Shown here: positions 14,403 to 21,052 of the stretch, one piece after another
How the letters are laid out: every line of letters begins with the position of its first letter
Position numbering within the stretch: position 1 is the first letter of the stretch
Origin: Christensenellaceae bacterium
Lineage (GTDB): Bacteria > Bacillota > Clostridia > Christensenellales > UBA1750
Direction of reading: 5' to 3'
Length of the DNA: 21,264 nt
Assembly (NCBI GenBank): GCA_031287285.1
Contig: JAITTC010000015.1
Coordinates: forward strand, 1 to 21,264
Notes under the pieces: generated by a model
What the model saw: only the letters and a program-made list of their open reading frames with translations
Told to the model about the DNA's origin: nothing
Databases searched by the model: none
Program-made: the position numbers and the translations under genes

Positions 14403-15278
14403 CTAAGCCTCCTCCTCCTCGATCCTCTTCAGCAGCGGCGCGATTTCCAGCGAGGCCGCGTAGGCCTCGTTGCGCGAATAGCCGGGCTGCGCGGCAAGCC
14501 TGGCGACCGCCTCCCGCGCGCTTAAGCCCAACAGCGCAAAATCGAGAAGCATCGCCCGGGCGGAGGGCCTTTCCTCGATTTTTTGAGGCTTTTTTACCCC
14601 TTTTAAGTCGATCGCCAGCGCGTACTCGCCCTTTTCGGCCGACGGGTTTTCGTCAAGCGCGCGCAAAAGCTCCGGCGCTTTACCGCGCAGCGTCTTTTCG
14701 TGCAATTTCGTCAAATCACAGCTCAGGCAAAGCGGCGCGCCGGGCAAAAAGGCCTCGATATCCCTTAAAAGCGCCTTGACGCGGTGCGGCGATTCGTACA
14801 CGACGGCCACCGAAACGCCGGAATTCGCGAGTTGCGCAAAGGCCTCGTCCCGCTCCTTCCCCTTGCGGGGCAAAAAGCCGAAAAAAGCATAGGATTGAAC
14901 CTCAAAGCCGCAAATCGAGAGCAAGGCAGTCACCGCAGACGGGCCCGGCACCGGCAAAATCTCGATCCCTGCCAGGGCTGCCGCGCGCACCACGGCATAG
15001 CCTGGGTCTGAAATGCCGGGCGTGCCGGCGTCGGTCACCAGGGCCACATCACAGCCCTTTTCGATCATCTCCGCCGCCACCTGCGCCGCGCGGCCTTCCT
15101 CGTTGTATTGATGCGATGATAAAAGCCTTGGCTTTTTGAGCTGAAACGCGGCGTAAAGCTTTTGCGTCACGCGGGTATCCTCGCAAAGAACGATCTCGCA
15201 GCCCTCCAGCGTGCGCTTTAAACGCTCGCTGGCGTCCCCCAAATTGCCGATTGGTGTCGCCGCCACATACAGGGGCAT
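14403..15278 (-). CDS. rsmI: 16S rRNA (cytidine1402-2'-O)-methyltransferase RsmI, 291 aa
   Basis: RsmI uses S-adenosylmethionine to methylate the 2'-hydroxyl of C1402 in the decoding centre of 16S rRNA. The tetrapyrrole-methylase fold is evident: LYVAATPIGNLGDASERLKR (3-22), CEDTRVTQKL (32-41), SSHQYNE (54-60), LVTDAGTPGISDPGY (80-94), VPGPSAVTALLSICG (110-124) and FFGFLPRKGKER (132-143). The length is at the usual value for the family. The ATG has GGGAGG upstream, and an extended -10 promoter like that of rnf lies about 30 bases before it. It stands alone; the 3' side shows no clear terminator before the rnf promoter region. Confidence 0.96.
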   Translation of the reverse strand: MPLYVAATPIGNLGDASERLKRTLEGCEIVLCEDTRVTQKLYAAFQLKKPRLLSSHQYNEEGRAAQVAAEMIEKGCDVALVTDAGTPGISDPGYAVVRAAALAGIEILPVPGPSAVTALLSICGFEVQSYAFFGFLPRKGKERDEAFAQLANSGVSVAVVYESPHRVKALLRDIEAFLPGAPLCLSCDLTKLHEKTLRGKAPELLRALDENPSAEKGEYALAIDLKGVKKPQKIEERPSARAMLLDFALLGLSAREAVARLAAQPGYSRNEAYAASLEIAPLLKRIEEEEA

Positions 15279-15309
15279 TCACGCCGCCTCCCTCTTGCTT
15301 TTCATTCCG

Positions 15310-15338
15310 ATTTTAGCATGGAATCCTTCGCGGCGAAA
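15310..15338 (-). promoter_or_regulatory. Candidate extended -10 promoter of rsmI
   Basis: Minus-strand TAAAAT (15315-15310) preceded by TGC gives the same ATGCTAAAAT block seen in the rnf promoter. TTTCGC (15338-15333) lies 17 bases upstream as a weak -35. Transcription would start near 15303. Confidence 0.55.
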
Positions 15339-15565
15339 GGCCGTCGGCCAAAAAACGATGGGCTTGTTTGGGGTGCCCTCGCGAGAGGATAGGAATCCTC
15401 ACGCTCGCTTTTCGCCGCGGCGCCGCGTGGTTTTTTTATGCCTGCAGGTAAAGCGCAGTCGGTGGGCCTAAAACCGAGCCGCTGCGGCCGTGAGAGCAAG
15501 CGCAGCCGGGGCGAGGCAGCGCCCGGGCTCAGCGAAGGCGCTCGAATGACGGCTCGGGGGGCGGA

Positions 15566-15707
15566 CCCTGGGACCGAAGCCCCAGGGAACCGGCAAGAAA
15601 AGGCGCCGGGCCAGACCAAAGGTCTGAAGCCCGGGCCTTCTTGCCGGGCAGCCGCGCGAAGCGCGGCGTCCGCCCTCAGGCGCGCGCGCGAGCGCAGCGA
15701 GCGCGCC
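15566..15707. other. Run of four hairpins in a GC-rich intergenic region
   Basis: The roughly 400 bases between the rsmI promoter and the next gene's terminator contain no gene but are densely self-complementary. Hairpins are: 15566-15572 with 15581-15587 (CCCTGGG); a long compound stem 15590-15599 with 15638-15647 (CCGGCAAGAA) enclosing CAGACC-AAA-GGTCTG at 15612-15626; 15651-15657 with 15661-15667 (GCCGCGC, loop GAA); and 15679-15685 with 15701-15707 (GGCGCGC). A structured RNA or a composite repeat element are both possible. Bases 15339-15565 are GC-rich and show nothing else I can name. Confidence 0.55.
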
Positions 15708-15729
15708 AAGGCCTGCGCCTATGGGCCGC

Positions 15730-15763
15730 AAAAAGCGCCGCGCCTTAAATAAAGGCGCGGCGC
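15730..15763 (-). terminator. Terminator of the second Cys-rich gene
   Basis: A perfect 12-bp GC-rich stem (15735-15746 with 15752-15763), 5-base loop, and TTTTT on the minus strand (15734-15730). It lies 17 bases after the stop codon. Confidence 0.92.
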
Positions 15764-15780
15764 AATGGCTTTCCCCTTGC

Positions 15781-16389
15781 CTATTGGTAGGGCGCGTAAG
15801 GCTCAAAGCCCGCGGGGAATGCCGGGTAGAGCGGCTTGGCGAAGAAAGCTTCGCAATCCCGTGAAAGCTTGGGTGAAGCCGCGTCTACGCTTAAAACCCG
15901 CAGCGCGGCCGCGTAGATCTCCGCCTTAAAGTTGAAGCAAAGTTCCGGGCAGCGCGGCCCCCAGGCGATGGAGAGCGGCTGCACGTGCGCGCCTGCGATG
16001 TACTCCGTAACCGACTCGCAGCGCGCGCGGAGCACGCCGCTGACGGGGATGCATAAAAGGGCCACGACCGCCTCGCGGCAGCCGTCCACCATCAGCTGTA
16101 TGGTATAGGGAATTTTCAGCGTGGCTGAAAAATGGCAGCCCCGGGGCCCTTGCTCCAAGCAGGGCTTCTCGAGCTCCACGCGGCCGCAGGGCGAGCCGCT
16201 CAGCAAAGAGCAGCTGCAGCCTGGCCGGAAGCTTCCGGCCTCCAGCTGCGCGCGCAGGCCCTGACCGCCGCAGGGGAAGCTATCCAGCACCTGGTTGGCC
16301 AGGATATTCACCTGCCGGCTGGGCGCTTCCTGCTTGCCGCAGGCGCACTGCGCGCAGCCGCAGCCAAAGGGGTGGCGATGTAGTTCCAT
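15781..16389 (-). CDS. Second Cys-rich protein, distant paralogue of the 5225-5914 product, 202 aa
   Basis: Function unknown. The 202-residue product has 16 cysteines, with a cluster at the N terminus (C10, C12, C15, C17) and no signal peptide or membrane span. Its second half parallels the other Cys-rich protein of this window: ATLKIPYTIQLMVDGCREAV resembles AAVDIPIEILFTDCNCREGI, LLCIP occurs in both, and CEAFFAKPLYPAFP resembles CDEFFSLPIFPQNP. I therefore take the two as members of one divergent family. ATG at 16389 was chosen because AAAGGAGG lies about 9 bases upstream; the open frame continues further up without a better start. It is divergent from the ferritin-like gene. A coat or envelope role is inference. 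Confidence 0.75.
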   Translation of the reverse strand: MELHRHPFGCGCAQCACGKQEAPSRQVNILANQVLDSFPCGGQGLRAQLEAGSFRPGCSCSLLSGSPCGRVELEKPCLEQGPRGCHFSATLKIPYTIQLMVDGCREAVVALLCIPVSGVLRARCESVTEYIAGAHVQPLSIAWGPRCPELCFNFKAEIYAAALRVLSVDAASPKLSRDCEAFFAKPLYPAFPAGFEPYAPYQ

Positions 16390-16453
16390 GGTTTTATTCC
16401 TCCTTTCCTCTGAAGGGTGGTCGTTTGGGGCAGGCCCTCGCCTTCCCCCGCTG

Positions 16454-16462
16454 TATGATATG
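16454..16462 (-). promoter_or_regulatory. Possible sigma-K/E-type -10 of the second Cys-rich gene
   Basis: The minus strand reads CATATCATA, fitting the CATANNNTA part of the sigma-K consensus, about 65 bases before the ATG. An AC at the -35 distance is absent, so support is weak. Confidence 0.25.
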
Positions 16463-16469
16463 CCGCCAC

Positions 16470-16498
16470 TTGATTTTTCGCGCGCCATTCAGTACCAT
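16470..16498 (+). promoter_or_regulatory. Candidate promoter of the ferritin-like/phosphomutase pair
   Basis: TTGATT (16470-16475) and TACCAT (16493-16498) are 17 bases apart in an AT-richer patch. The start would be near 16505, about 70 bases before the ferritin-like gene. Confidence 0.45.
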
Positions 16499-16576
16499 AT
16501 TATTCAGCCAGCCCCCAAGGCGCTCGCCTTTGCGAGCCCGCTTGGAGGGCGCATCGGCAGAAAGAAGGGGAATTTC

Positions 16577-17071
16577 ATGGCCATTCGCAGCTTTACGGAC
16601 GAGCAGGCCGTTCAAATCGCCATAAAAATCGAAAAAAAGGGGGCGCAATTCTACCGGATGGCGCGCGGCGTATGCAAGGAAGGCAATCTGGTGAAACTTT
16701 TAAAGATGCTGGAAGCGCAAGAAGGGGATCATGCCGCGGCCTTCGAGGCACTCTTGGATCTTTTGCCCAAAAAGCAGGAAAATTCGCCCGCGCGGGGCGC
16801 TTACAGCGCCGAGAGCAGCGCCTTTCTTTCGGCCGTCGCCGCGGAGGTCGTCTTCCCGGGCGGCGTCATGGCCCGGATGATGAGTTCTAGCCTAAATACC
16901 GTAAGGGATATCCTCCTGCACGCGATCCAAAGCGAAAAGGACTCCATCCTGTTCTACCAAGAGATCGGGTTAAACACCGAAGAGCCCGCGCTGACTGCCC
17001 TGCTTAAGGAGATCATCCGCGAAGAGAAAAAGCATTTGGGCGATCTGCAATCCCTTTTGGAAGAAAGTTAA
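16577..17071 (+). CDS. Ferritin-like/rubrerythrin-type diiron protein without rubredoxin domain, 164 aa
   Basis: A four-helix-bundle protein with a complete set of diiron ligands in the erythrin pattern: E19 (IEKKGAQFYRMA), E49-GD-H52, E120 (SEKDSILFYQE) and E150-KK-H153. Such proteins reduce peroxide or bind iron in anaerobes. There is no C-terminal CxxC rubredoxin domain, so an external electron donor would be needed for peroxidase activity. The start at 16577 has a GAAGGGG site; the longer open frame upstream lacks support. It is divergent from a Cys-rich gene and 47 bases before the phosphomutase gene, with no convincing terminator between, so the two may be co-transcribed. The substrate is not decided by sequence. 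Confidence 0.85.
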   Translation: MAIRSFTDEQAVQIAIKIEKKGAQFYRMARGVCKEGNLVKLLKMLEAQEGDHAAAFEALLDLLPKKQENSPARGAYSAESSAFLSAVAAEVVFPGGVMARMMSSSLNTVRDILLHAIQSEKDSILFYQEIGLNTEEPALTALLKEIIREEKKHLGDLQSLLEES

Positions 17072-17118
17072 AAAAGCCCCGCTCTTCAAAGGCTGCCAGG
17101 GGCAAAAGGTGGTTTTTC

Positions 17119-18837
17119 ATGCAAGAACCCAGGCGTGAATACGAAAGATGGCTGCGCGAATTCGCGGCCGATATGGACCTAAAAAAAGAGCTTCTGGCCA
17201 TCGCGAAAGACGAGGCCGAAATCCGCTCGCGCTTTGGCGAGAGCCTGCGCTTTGGCACGGCCGGCATGCGCGGCAGGCTCGGCTTTGGCCCCGCGCGCAT
17301 GAATGCCTATGTGGTGCGCCGCGCGACGCAGGGCCTGGCCGATTGCCTCCTTGCGGGCGATGAGGCGGGGCCAGGCGTGGCCATCGCCTATGATTCCAGG
17401 CGTTTTTCGCAGCTTTTTGCCGAGGAAACGGCCCGGGTGCTCTGCGGCAACGGCATCCGCGCCTTTTTGTTCCCCCATCTAGCGCCGGTGCCGCTGCTCT
17501 CGTTCGCGGTGCGCCAGCTTCATTGCGCCGCTGGCGTGGTCATCACCGCGAGCCATAACCCCAAGGAATACAACGGCTACAAGGTCTACGGGCGCGACGG
17601 CGGCCAGCTGCCGCCCGAGAAGGCCGAGGCCATCTTCCGCGCAATCGAGGGCCGCCCCTACGGCGAAAGCAAGAGCGTGGATTTAAAACAAGCCGAGGAA
17701 GAGGGCCTTCTTTCCTACATCGGCGGGGAGGTCGAAGACGCCTACGCAGAGAGGGTGAAGGCCCTGAGCCTTTCGCCCGATCTCTGCAGGCGGATGGGCG
17801 CGGCGCTTCCCATCGTGTATTCGCCGCTCAACGGCACGGGCAACGTCCCCCTGCGCCGCGTTTTGGGCGAAATGGGCTTTACGAAAGTCCACGTCGTGCC
17901 CGAGCAAGAAAACCCGGACCCCGACTTTTCGACGGTTGGCGCGGCCCCGAACCCAGAAAAGCTCGAGGCCTACGCGCTGGCGCGAAAGCTCGCCGAGGAA
18001 GTGGGCGCAAAGCTCGTTCTTGCCACCGACCCGGACGCGGACCGCCTGGGCTGCCTCGCGCAGGATAAACAGGGGCGCTTCCACGTGCTCACGGGCAACC
18101 AGATCGGCTGCCTGCTCTTAAACCACATCCTCTCTTCCCGCAAGGCAGCGGGAGCCCTGCCGGCGAACGGCGCGGTGGTTCAATCCCTCGTTTCAACCAA
18201 GATGCCGGGGAAGATCGCGGCTCGCTACGGCGCGAGGGTCTTTGAAGTGCTGACGGGCTTTAAGTTCATCGCCGAAAAGATCGAGGAGTTCGAGCAAAGC
18301 GGCGAGTTTCAGTTCCTCTTCGGCTTTGAAGAAAGCTATGGCTACCTGGCGGGCTCCTTCGTCCGCGATAAGGACGCGGTGGCCGCGGCCCTTTTGCTTG
18401 CGGAAGCCGCGGCTTCCTTCGCAGAAAAGGGCCTCAGCCTTTGGGAGGGCCTGCAGGCGCTCTATGCGGAATATGGCTGCTTCGCCGAAAAAACGGTTTC
18501 TAGGGAATTAAAGCCGGGCGAAAAGACCGTGGCAGAAATCATGGCAGCCCTTCGGGCGAATCCGCCCAAGGTGCTCGGCGGCCGGGCCGTTTTGGCCAGC
18601 CGCGACTATTTCAGCGGCCTTCGCCTTCAAAACGGCAGCGGCCAAAGCGATCAAACGGAAGAAAGGCTGGATATGCCGCCCTCCGACGTGCTCTATTACG
18701 AGATGGAGGGCGCCTGGGCCTGCGTGCGCCCCTCCGGCACCGAGCCGCTGGTCAAATTCTATGCCGGCGCCTCCGCCGAAAGGCAGGCGGAGGCCGAAGA
18801 CCTCGTTTCCGCCATCCTTCGCCAGCTCAGCGAATAA
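17119..18837 (+). CDS. pgcA: Phosphoglucomutase/phosphomannomutase (alpha-D-phosphohexomutase), 572 aa
   Basis: Interconverts hexose 1-phosphate and 6-phosphate (glucose and possibly mannose), supplying precursors for glycogen, wall and lipid glycans in the cytoplasm. All four active-site loops are present: RFGTAGMRG (44-52), the phosphoserine loop TASHNPKEYNGYKVYG (143-158, S145), the metal loop DPDADR (304-309), the sugar loop GFEESYGY (near 400) and the phosphate loop RPSGTEP (near 538). Length fits the long Firmicutes PgcA type (about 570-580). The ATG has AAAGGTGG upstream. Which hexose is preferred cannot be decided from sequence. No clear terminator follows. Confidence 0.95.
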   Translation: MQEPRREYERWLREFAADMDLKKELLAIAKDEAEIRSRFGESLRFGTAGMRGRLGFGPARMNAYVVRRATQGLADCLLAGDEAGPGVAIAYDSRRFSQLFAEETARVLCGNGIRAFLFPHLAPVPLLSFAVRQLHCAAGVVITASHNPKEYNGYKVYGRDGGQLPPEKAEAIFRAIEGRPYGESKSVDLKQAEEEGLLSYIGGEVEDAYAERVKALSLSPDLCRRMGAALPIVYSPLNGTGNVPLRRVLGEMGFTKVHVVPEQENPDPDFSTVGAAPNPEKLEAYALARKLAEEVGAKLVLATDPDADRLGCLAQDKQGRFHVLTGNQIGCLLLNHILSSRKAAGALPANGAVVQSLVSTKMPGKIAARYGARVFEVLTGFKFIAEKIEEFEQSGEFQFLFGFEESYGYLAGSFVRDKDAVAAALLLAEAAASFAEKGLSLWEGLQALYAEYGCFAEKTVSRELKPGEKTVAEIMAALRANPPKVLGGRAVLASRDYFSGLRLQNGSGQSDQTEERLDMPPSDVLYYEMEGAWACVRPSGTEPLVKFYAGASAERQAEAEDLVSAILRQLSE

Positions 18838-18914
18838 AAATACTCGAAAGACGAGGCTCTTGGGGCGATGAATCCCTCGCTTCCCGTGCTTAACTCGAAA
18901 TTAAAGCAATCTTC

Positions 18915-18980
18915 ATGACGAAGGGCCCCTGCATGATTATACTTGATCCCGTTGCAACGCATCGTGAGTTCGTGCAACGG
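18915..18980 (+). promoter_or_regulatory. Promoter and inverted repeat before the C39-like lipoprotein gene
   Basis: ATGACG (18915-18920) and TATACT (18938-18943), spaced by 17 bases, suggest a start near 18950. Exactly there begins a perfect 8-bp inverted repeat, CCGTTGCA (18949-18956) and TGCAACGG (18973-18980), whose second arm touches the GGAAAGG ribosome binding site. It could be an operator or a leader hairpin controlling translation. Confidence 0.5.
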
Positions 18981-18997
18981 AAAGGTGCAGTTGGTCC

Positions 18998-19864
18998 ATG
19001 AAAAAAACGGTTTGCTTCATCGCCTCTCTGCTTCTGCTGCTCCCGCTTGCGCTCAGCGCCTGCGCGCCGAGCGTTCCCTCCGTCACAGAGACTGAGCCGC
19101 CAGCTAGCGCGAGCGCGCCCAGCGCTACGGAAGAACTCGCCGCCACGGAAGAACCCGCCGCCACGGAAGAACCCGCCGCTGTGGAGGACTCCGCGGTCTT
19201 TAGCGACGACGGGAAGATCCCCTACGGCGATCGGCTGGAGATCGACGGCGCTGCCGGCGTAGAGCGCGAGGCTGACGTGCAGGGCTCCCCTTACTACAAG
19301 CACCCCGACTTCTACGCGATGAAATCGGGCGGGACGCTGACGATCCTGGAAGGGTTCAAGACCATCCAGCAGGCGACGGAATGGACTTGCGGCCCGACCG
19401 CCGCGCTGATGGTGCTGGAATGGTACGGCAAGCGTGAGGATAGGAACGAGATGGACCTCGTGGCCCTGCGCGGCAAGGACGAGCCGGGCGCGACGAACCT
19501 TCGCCAGATGATGAATATCTTCGAAGGCCTTGGCGGCTGGGATCTCTACAGCACCTACGACCTTGAGGATCCCACGCTCGTCGAAGCGGGCATGATCCTC
19601 GACCTTTTACAGCAGGGCAAGCCCATCCTCCTGGGCTGGGATGATTGGGGCGGCCACTGGCAGGTCATCATCGGCTACGACACGATGGGCAGCGACACCA
19701 CCGCAGACGATGTGCTCATTCTGGCCGATCCTTACGACACCACCGACCACAACCAGGACGGCTACTATCTTCTCTCGTTTGAGAGGCTGTATTACAACTG
19801 GAGCAACCGCTTCGACCCGGACTTCAAAGCGAACGTCTTCCTGGTCGCCTCCCCCGCCGAATAA
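18998..19864 (+). CDS. Lipoprotein with C39-like (papain-type) peptidase domain, 288 aa
   Basis: A predicted surface lipoprotein: hydrophobic signal peptide ending LALSAC22, then a low-complexity linker (30-65) with ATEEPA repeats visible also at DNA level, then a peptidase C39-like domain at ~120-285. The catalytic set is visible: Q125 and C131 in TEWTCGPTAALMVLEWYG, H220 in GGHWQVIIGYD and D244 in LADPYDT. Unlike true bacteriocin-processing C39 domains it has no ABC transporter parts, and no bacteriocin-like precursor is nearby, so it is probably a free extracellular cysteine protease or isopeptidase of unknown substrate. ATG at 18998 with GAAAGG upstream. A terminator follows. Confidence 0.88.
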   Translation: MKKTVCFIASLLLLLPLALSACAPSVPSVTETEPPASASAPSATEELAATEEPAATEEPAAVEDSAVFSDDGKIPYGDRLEIDGAAGVEREADVQGSPYYKHPDFYAMKSGGTLTILEGFKTIQQATEWTCGPTAALMVLEWYGKREDRNEMDLVALRGKDEPGATNLRQMMNIFEGLGGWDLYSTYDLEDPTLVEAGMILDLLQQGKPILLGWDDWGGHWQVIIGYDTMGSDTTADDVLILADPYDTTDHNQDGYYLLSFERLYYNWSNRFDPDFKANVFLVASPAE

Positions 19865-19894
19865 AGCGCGTTATAAAGCCATAAAAGCAAGATC

Positions 19895-19927
19895 AAGGCC
19901 CGGGATACAACCCGGGCCTTTGCATTT
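19895..19927 (+). terminator. Terminator of the C39-like lipoprotein gene
   Basis: A perfect 10-bp stem (19895-19904 with 19911-19920), ATACAA loop, and the T-containing tail TGCATTT. The tail overlaps the next promoter. Confidence 0.8.
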
Positions 19928-19948
19928 CCCTTGTTTTTGTGCTACCTT
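19920..19948 (+). promoter_or_regulatory. Extended -10 promoter of the dehydrogenase gene
   Basis: TTGCAT (19920-19925) and TACCTT (19943-19948) are 17 bases apart, with TGC immediately before the -10. It shares bases with the preceding terminator's tail, giving a very compact junction. Confidence 0.55.
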
Positions 19949-19977
19949 TAGCTCAAAAAAGCGAAGGAGGGCCGCCC

Positions 19978-21018
19978 ATGAAGGCCTTAATCGTCGAATC
20001 CCCGGGCAAGCTCGCCGTGAAGGAGCTCCCCATCCCAAAGCCCGGCCTCTGCCAGGCGCTGGTGAAGATGAAGAGCTGCGGCGTCTGCGGCACCGATATG
20101 AAGATCATCCACGGCGAGCTCAAGAACTTCAATACTTACCCCGCCATCCTCGGGCACGAGGGCTTTGGCGAGGTGGTGCAGCTCGGCCCCGGCTGTATCT
20201 CTCTTCACCGCGGCGACCGCGTGGTTTTACCCTACATCGAAGGGAAGTACGGCGAATATTACGGCGGCTTCGGCGCCTTTGCCGAATACGCCCTGGTTGG
20301 CGACGCCGAGGGCTACAGGCTCCACGGCCAGGGAACCCCGGGCTTCTCGCTCAGCGCCTACGGCCAAACAGCGCTGAAGCCCGGCGATCCGCTGAGCGAC
20401 GTCGACGGCGCGATGCTCATCACCTTCCGCGAGGTGCTCAGCGCCATGGGGCGCTTCGGCTGCGTCGCCAACAAGAGCGTCGCCGTCTTTGGCATGGGGC
20501 CGGTGGGGCTCTGTTTCGTGCGCTACGCGAAGCTCCTTGGCCTATCTCCCGTGATCGCCGTCGCGAATTCCGACGAAAAGGCGCAGGCCGCCCTCTCGCT
20601 GGGCGCCGATTACGCCTTCAACAACAAAACGCAGAGCATCGCCATGGAGCTTCGCGCCATCTGCCCAAATGGCGTCGATTTCGCGATCGACGCGGCCGGC
20701 CAGCCGGGGATCATCGGGCAGGCGATGGGGCTCCTTGCAGACCACGGCAAGGTCTGCGTCTATGGCGTGCCCGCCAGCAACGAGATGCATCTTGACTGGG
20801 GCGCCGCGCCCTATAATTGGACGCTCGACTTCCTGCAATGGCCGGTGAAGACCGACGAGGCGGCGGCCCACAGCCAGGTGATGGCCTGGATCGCCCTTGG
20901 CGTGCTGAATCCCGCGGACTTCATCTCCGATGTGATCCCCTTTGAGGAGGTGCTCGACGCCTTTAAGATCATGGAGGAGCACCGCCCAAGCCGCAAAAAA
21001 ATCGTGGTTCGCTTCTAG
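19978..21018 (+). CDS. Zinc-containing alcohol dehydrogenase-like oxidoreductase (MDR family), 346 aa
   Basis: An NAD(P)-dependent medium-chain dehydrogenase, substrate unknown (alcohol or sugar alcohol likely). The catalytic zinc site is present: C37 in SCGVCGTD, H60-E61 in ILGHEGFGEV, and a possible fourth ligand E152. The Rossmann nucleotide motif is VFGMGPVGL (170-178), and AIDAAGQPGIIG is typical of the domain. The usual four-Cys structural zinc lobe near residues 85-115 is missing; that segment reads YIEGKYGEYYGGFGAFAEY. I chose the ATG at 19978 with AAGGAGG 7 bases upstream; the open frame extends 13 codons further up without a better site. No terminator was found; repeats begin 35 bases later. 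Confidence 0.9.
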   Translation: MKALIVESPGKLAVKELPIPKPGLCQALVKMKSCGVCGTDMKIIHGELKNFNTYPAILGHEGFGEVVQLGPGCISLHRGDRVVLPYIEGKYGEYYGGFGAFAEYALVGDAEGYRLHGQGTPGFSLSAYGQTALKPGDPLSDVDGAMLITFREVLSAMGRFGCVANKSVAVFGMGPVGLCFVRYAKLLGLSPVIAVANSDEKAQAALSLGADYAFNNKTQSIAMELRAICPNGVDFAIDAAGQPGIIGQAMGLLADHGKVCVYGVPASNEMHLDWGAAPYNWTLDFLQWPVKTDEAAAHSQVMAWIALGVLNPADFISDVIPFEEVLDAFKIMEEHRPSRKKIVVRF

Positions 21019-21052
21019 GCTGCCGCACTGCTGCAGCTGCGGTCTTTGGGTT

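Noticed and set aside
15339..15730. RNase P RNA, tmRNA or SRP RNA in the hairpin-rich gap
   Set aside because: I could not find their conserved core sequences or a tRNA-like end, so only a generic structured region is reported.
19641..20795. A 384-codon open frame overlapping the C39-like gene and the dehydrogenase gene
   Set aside because: Arg/Pro-rich composition typical of a shifted frame in GC-rich DNA; it crosses a terminator and promoter and covers two clear genes.
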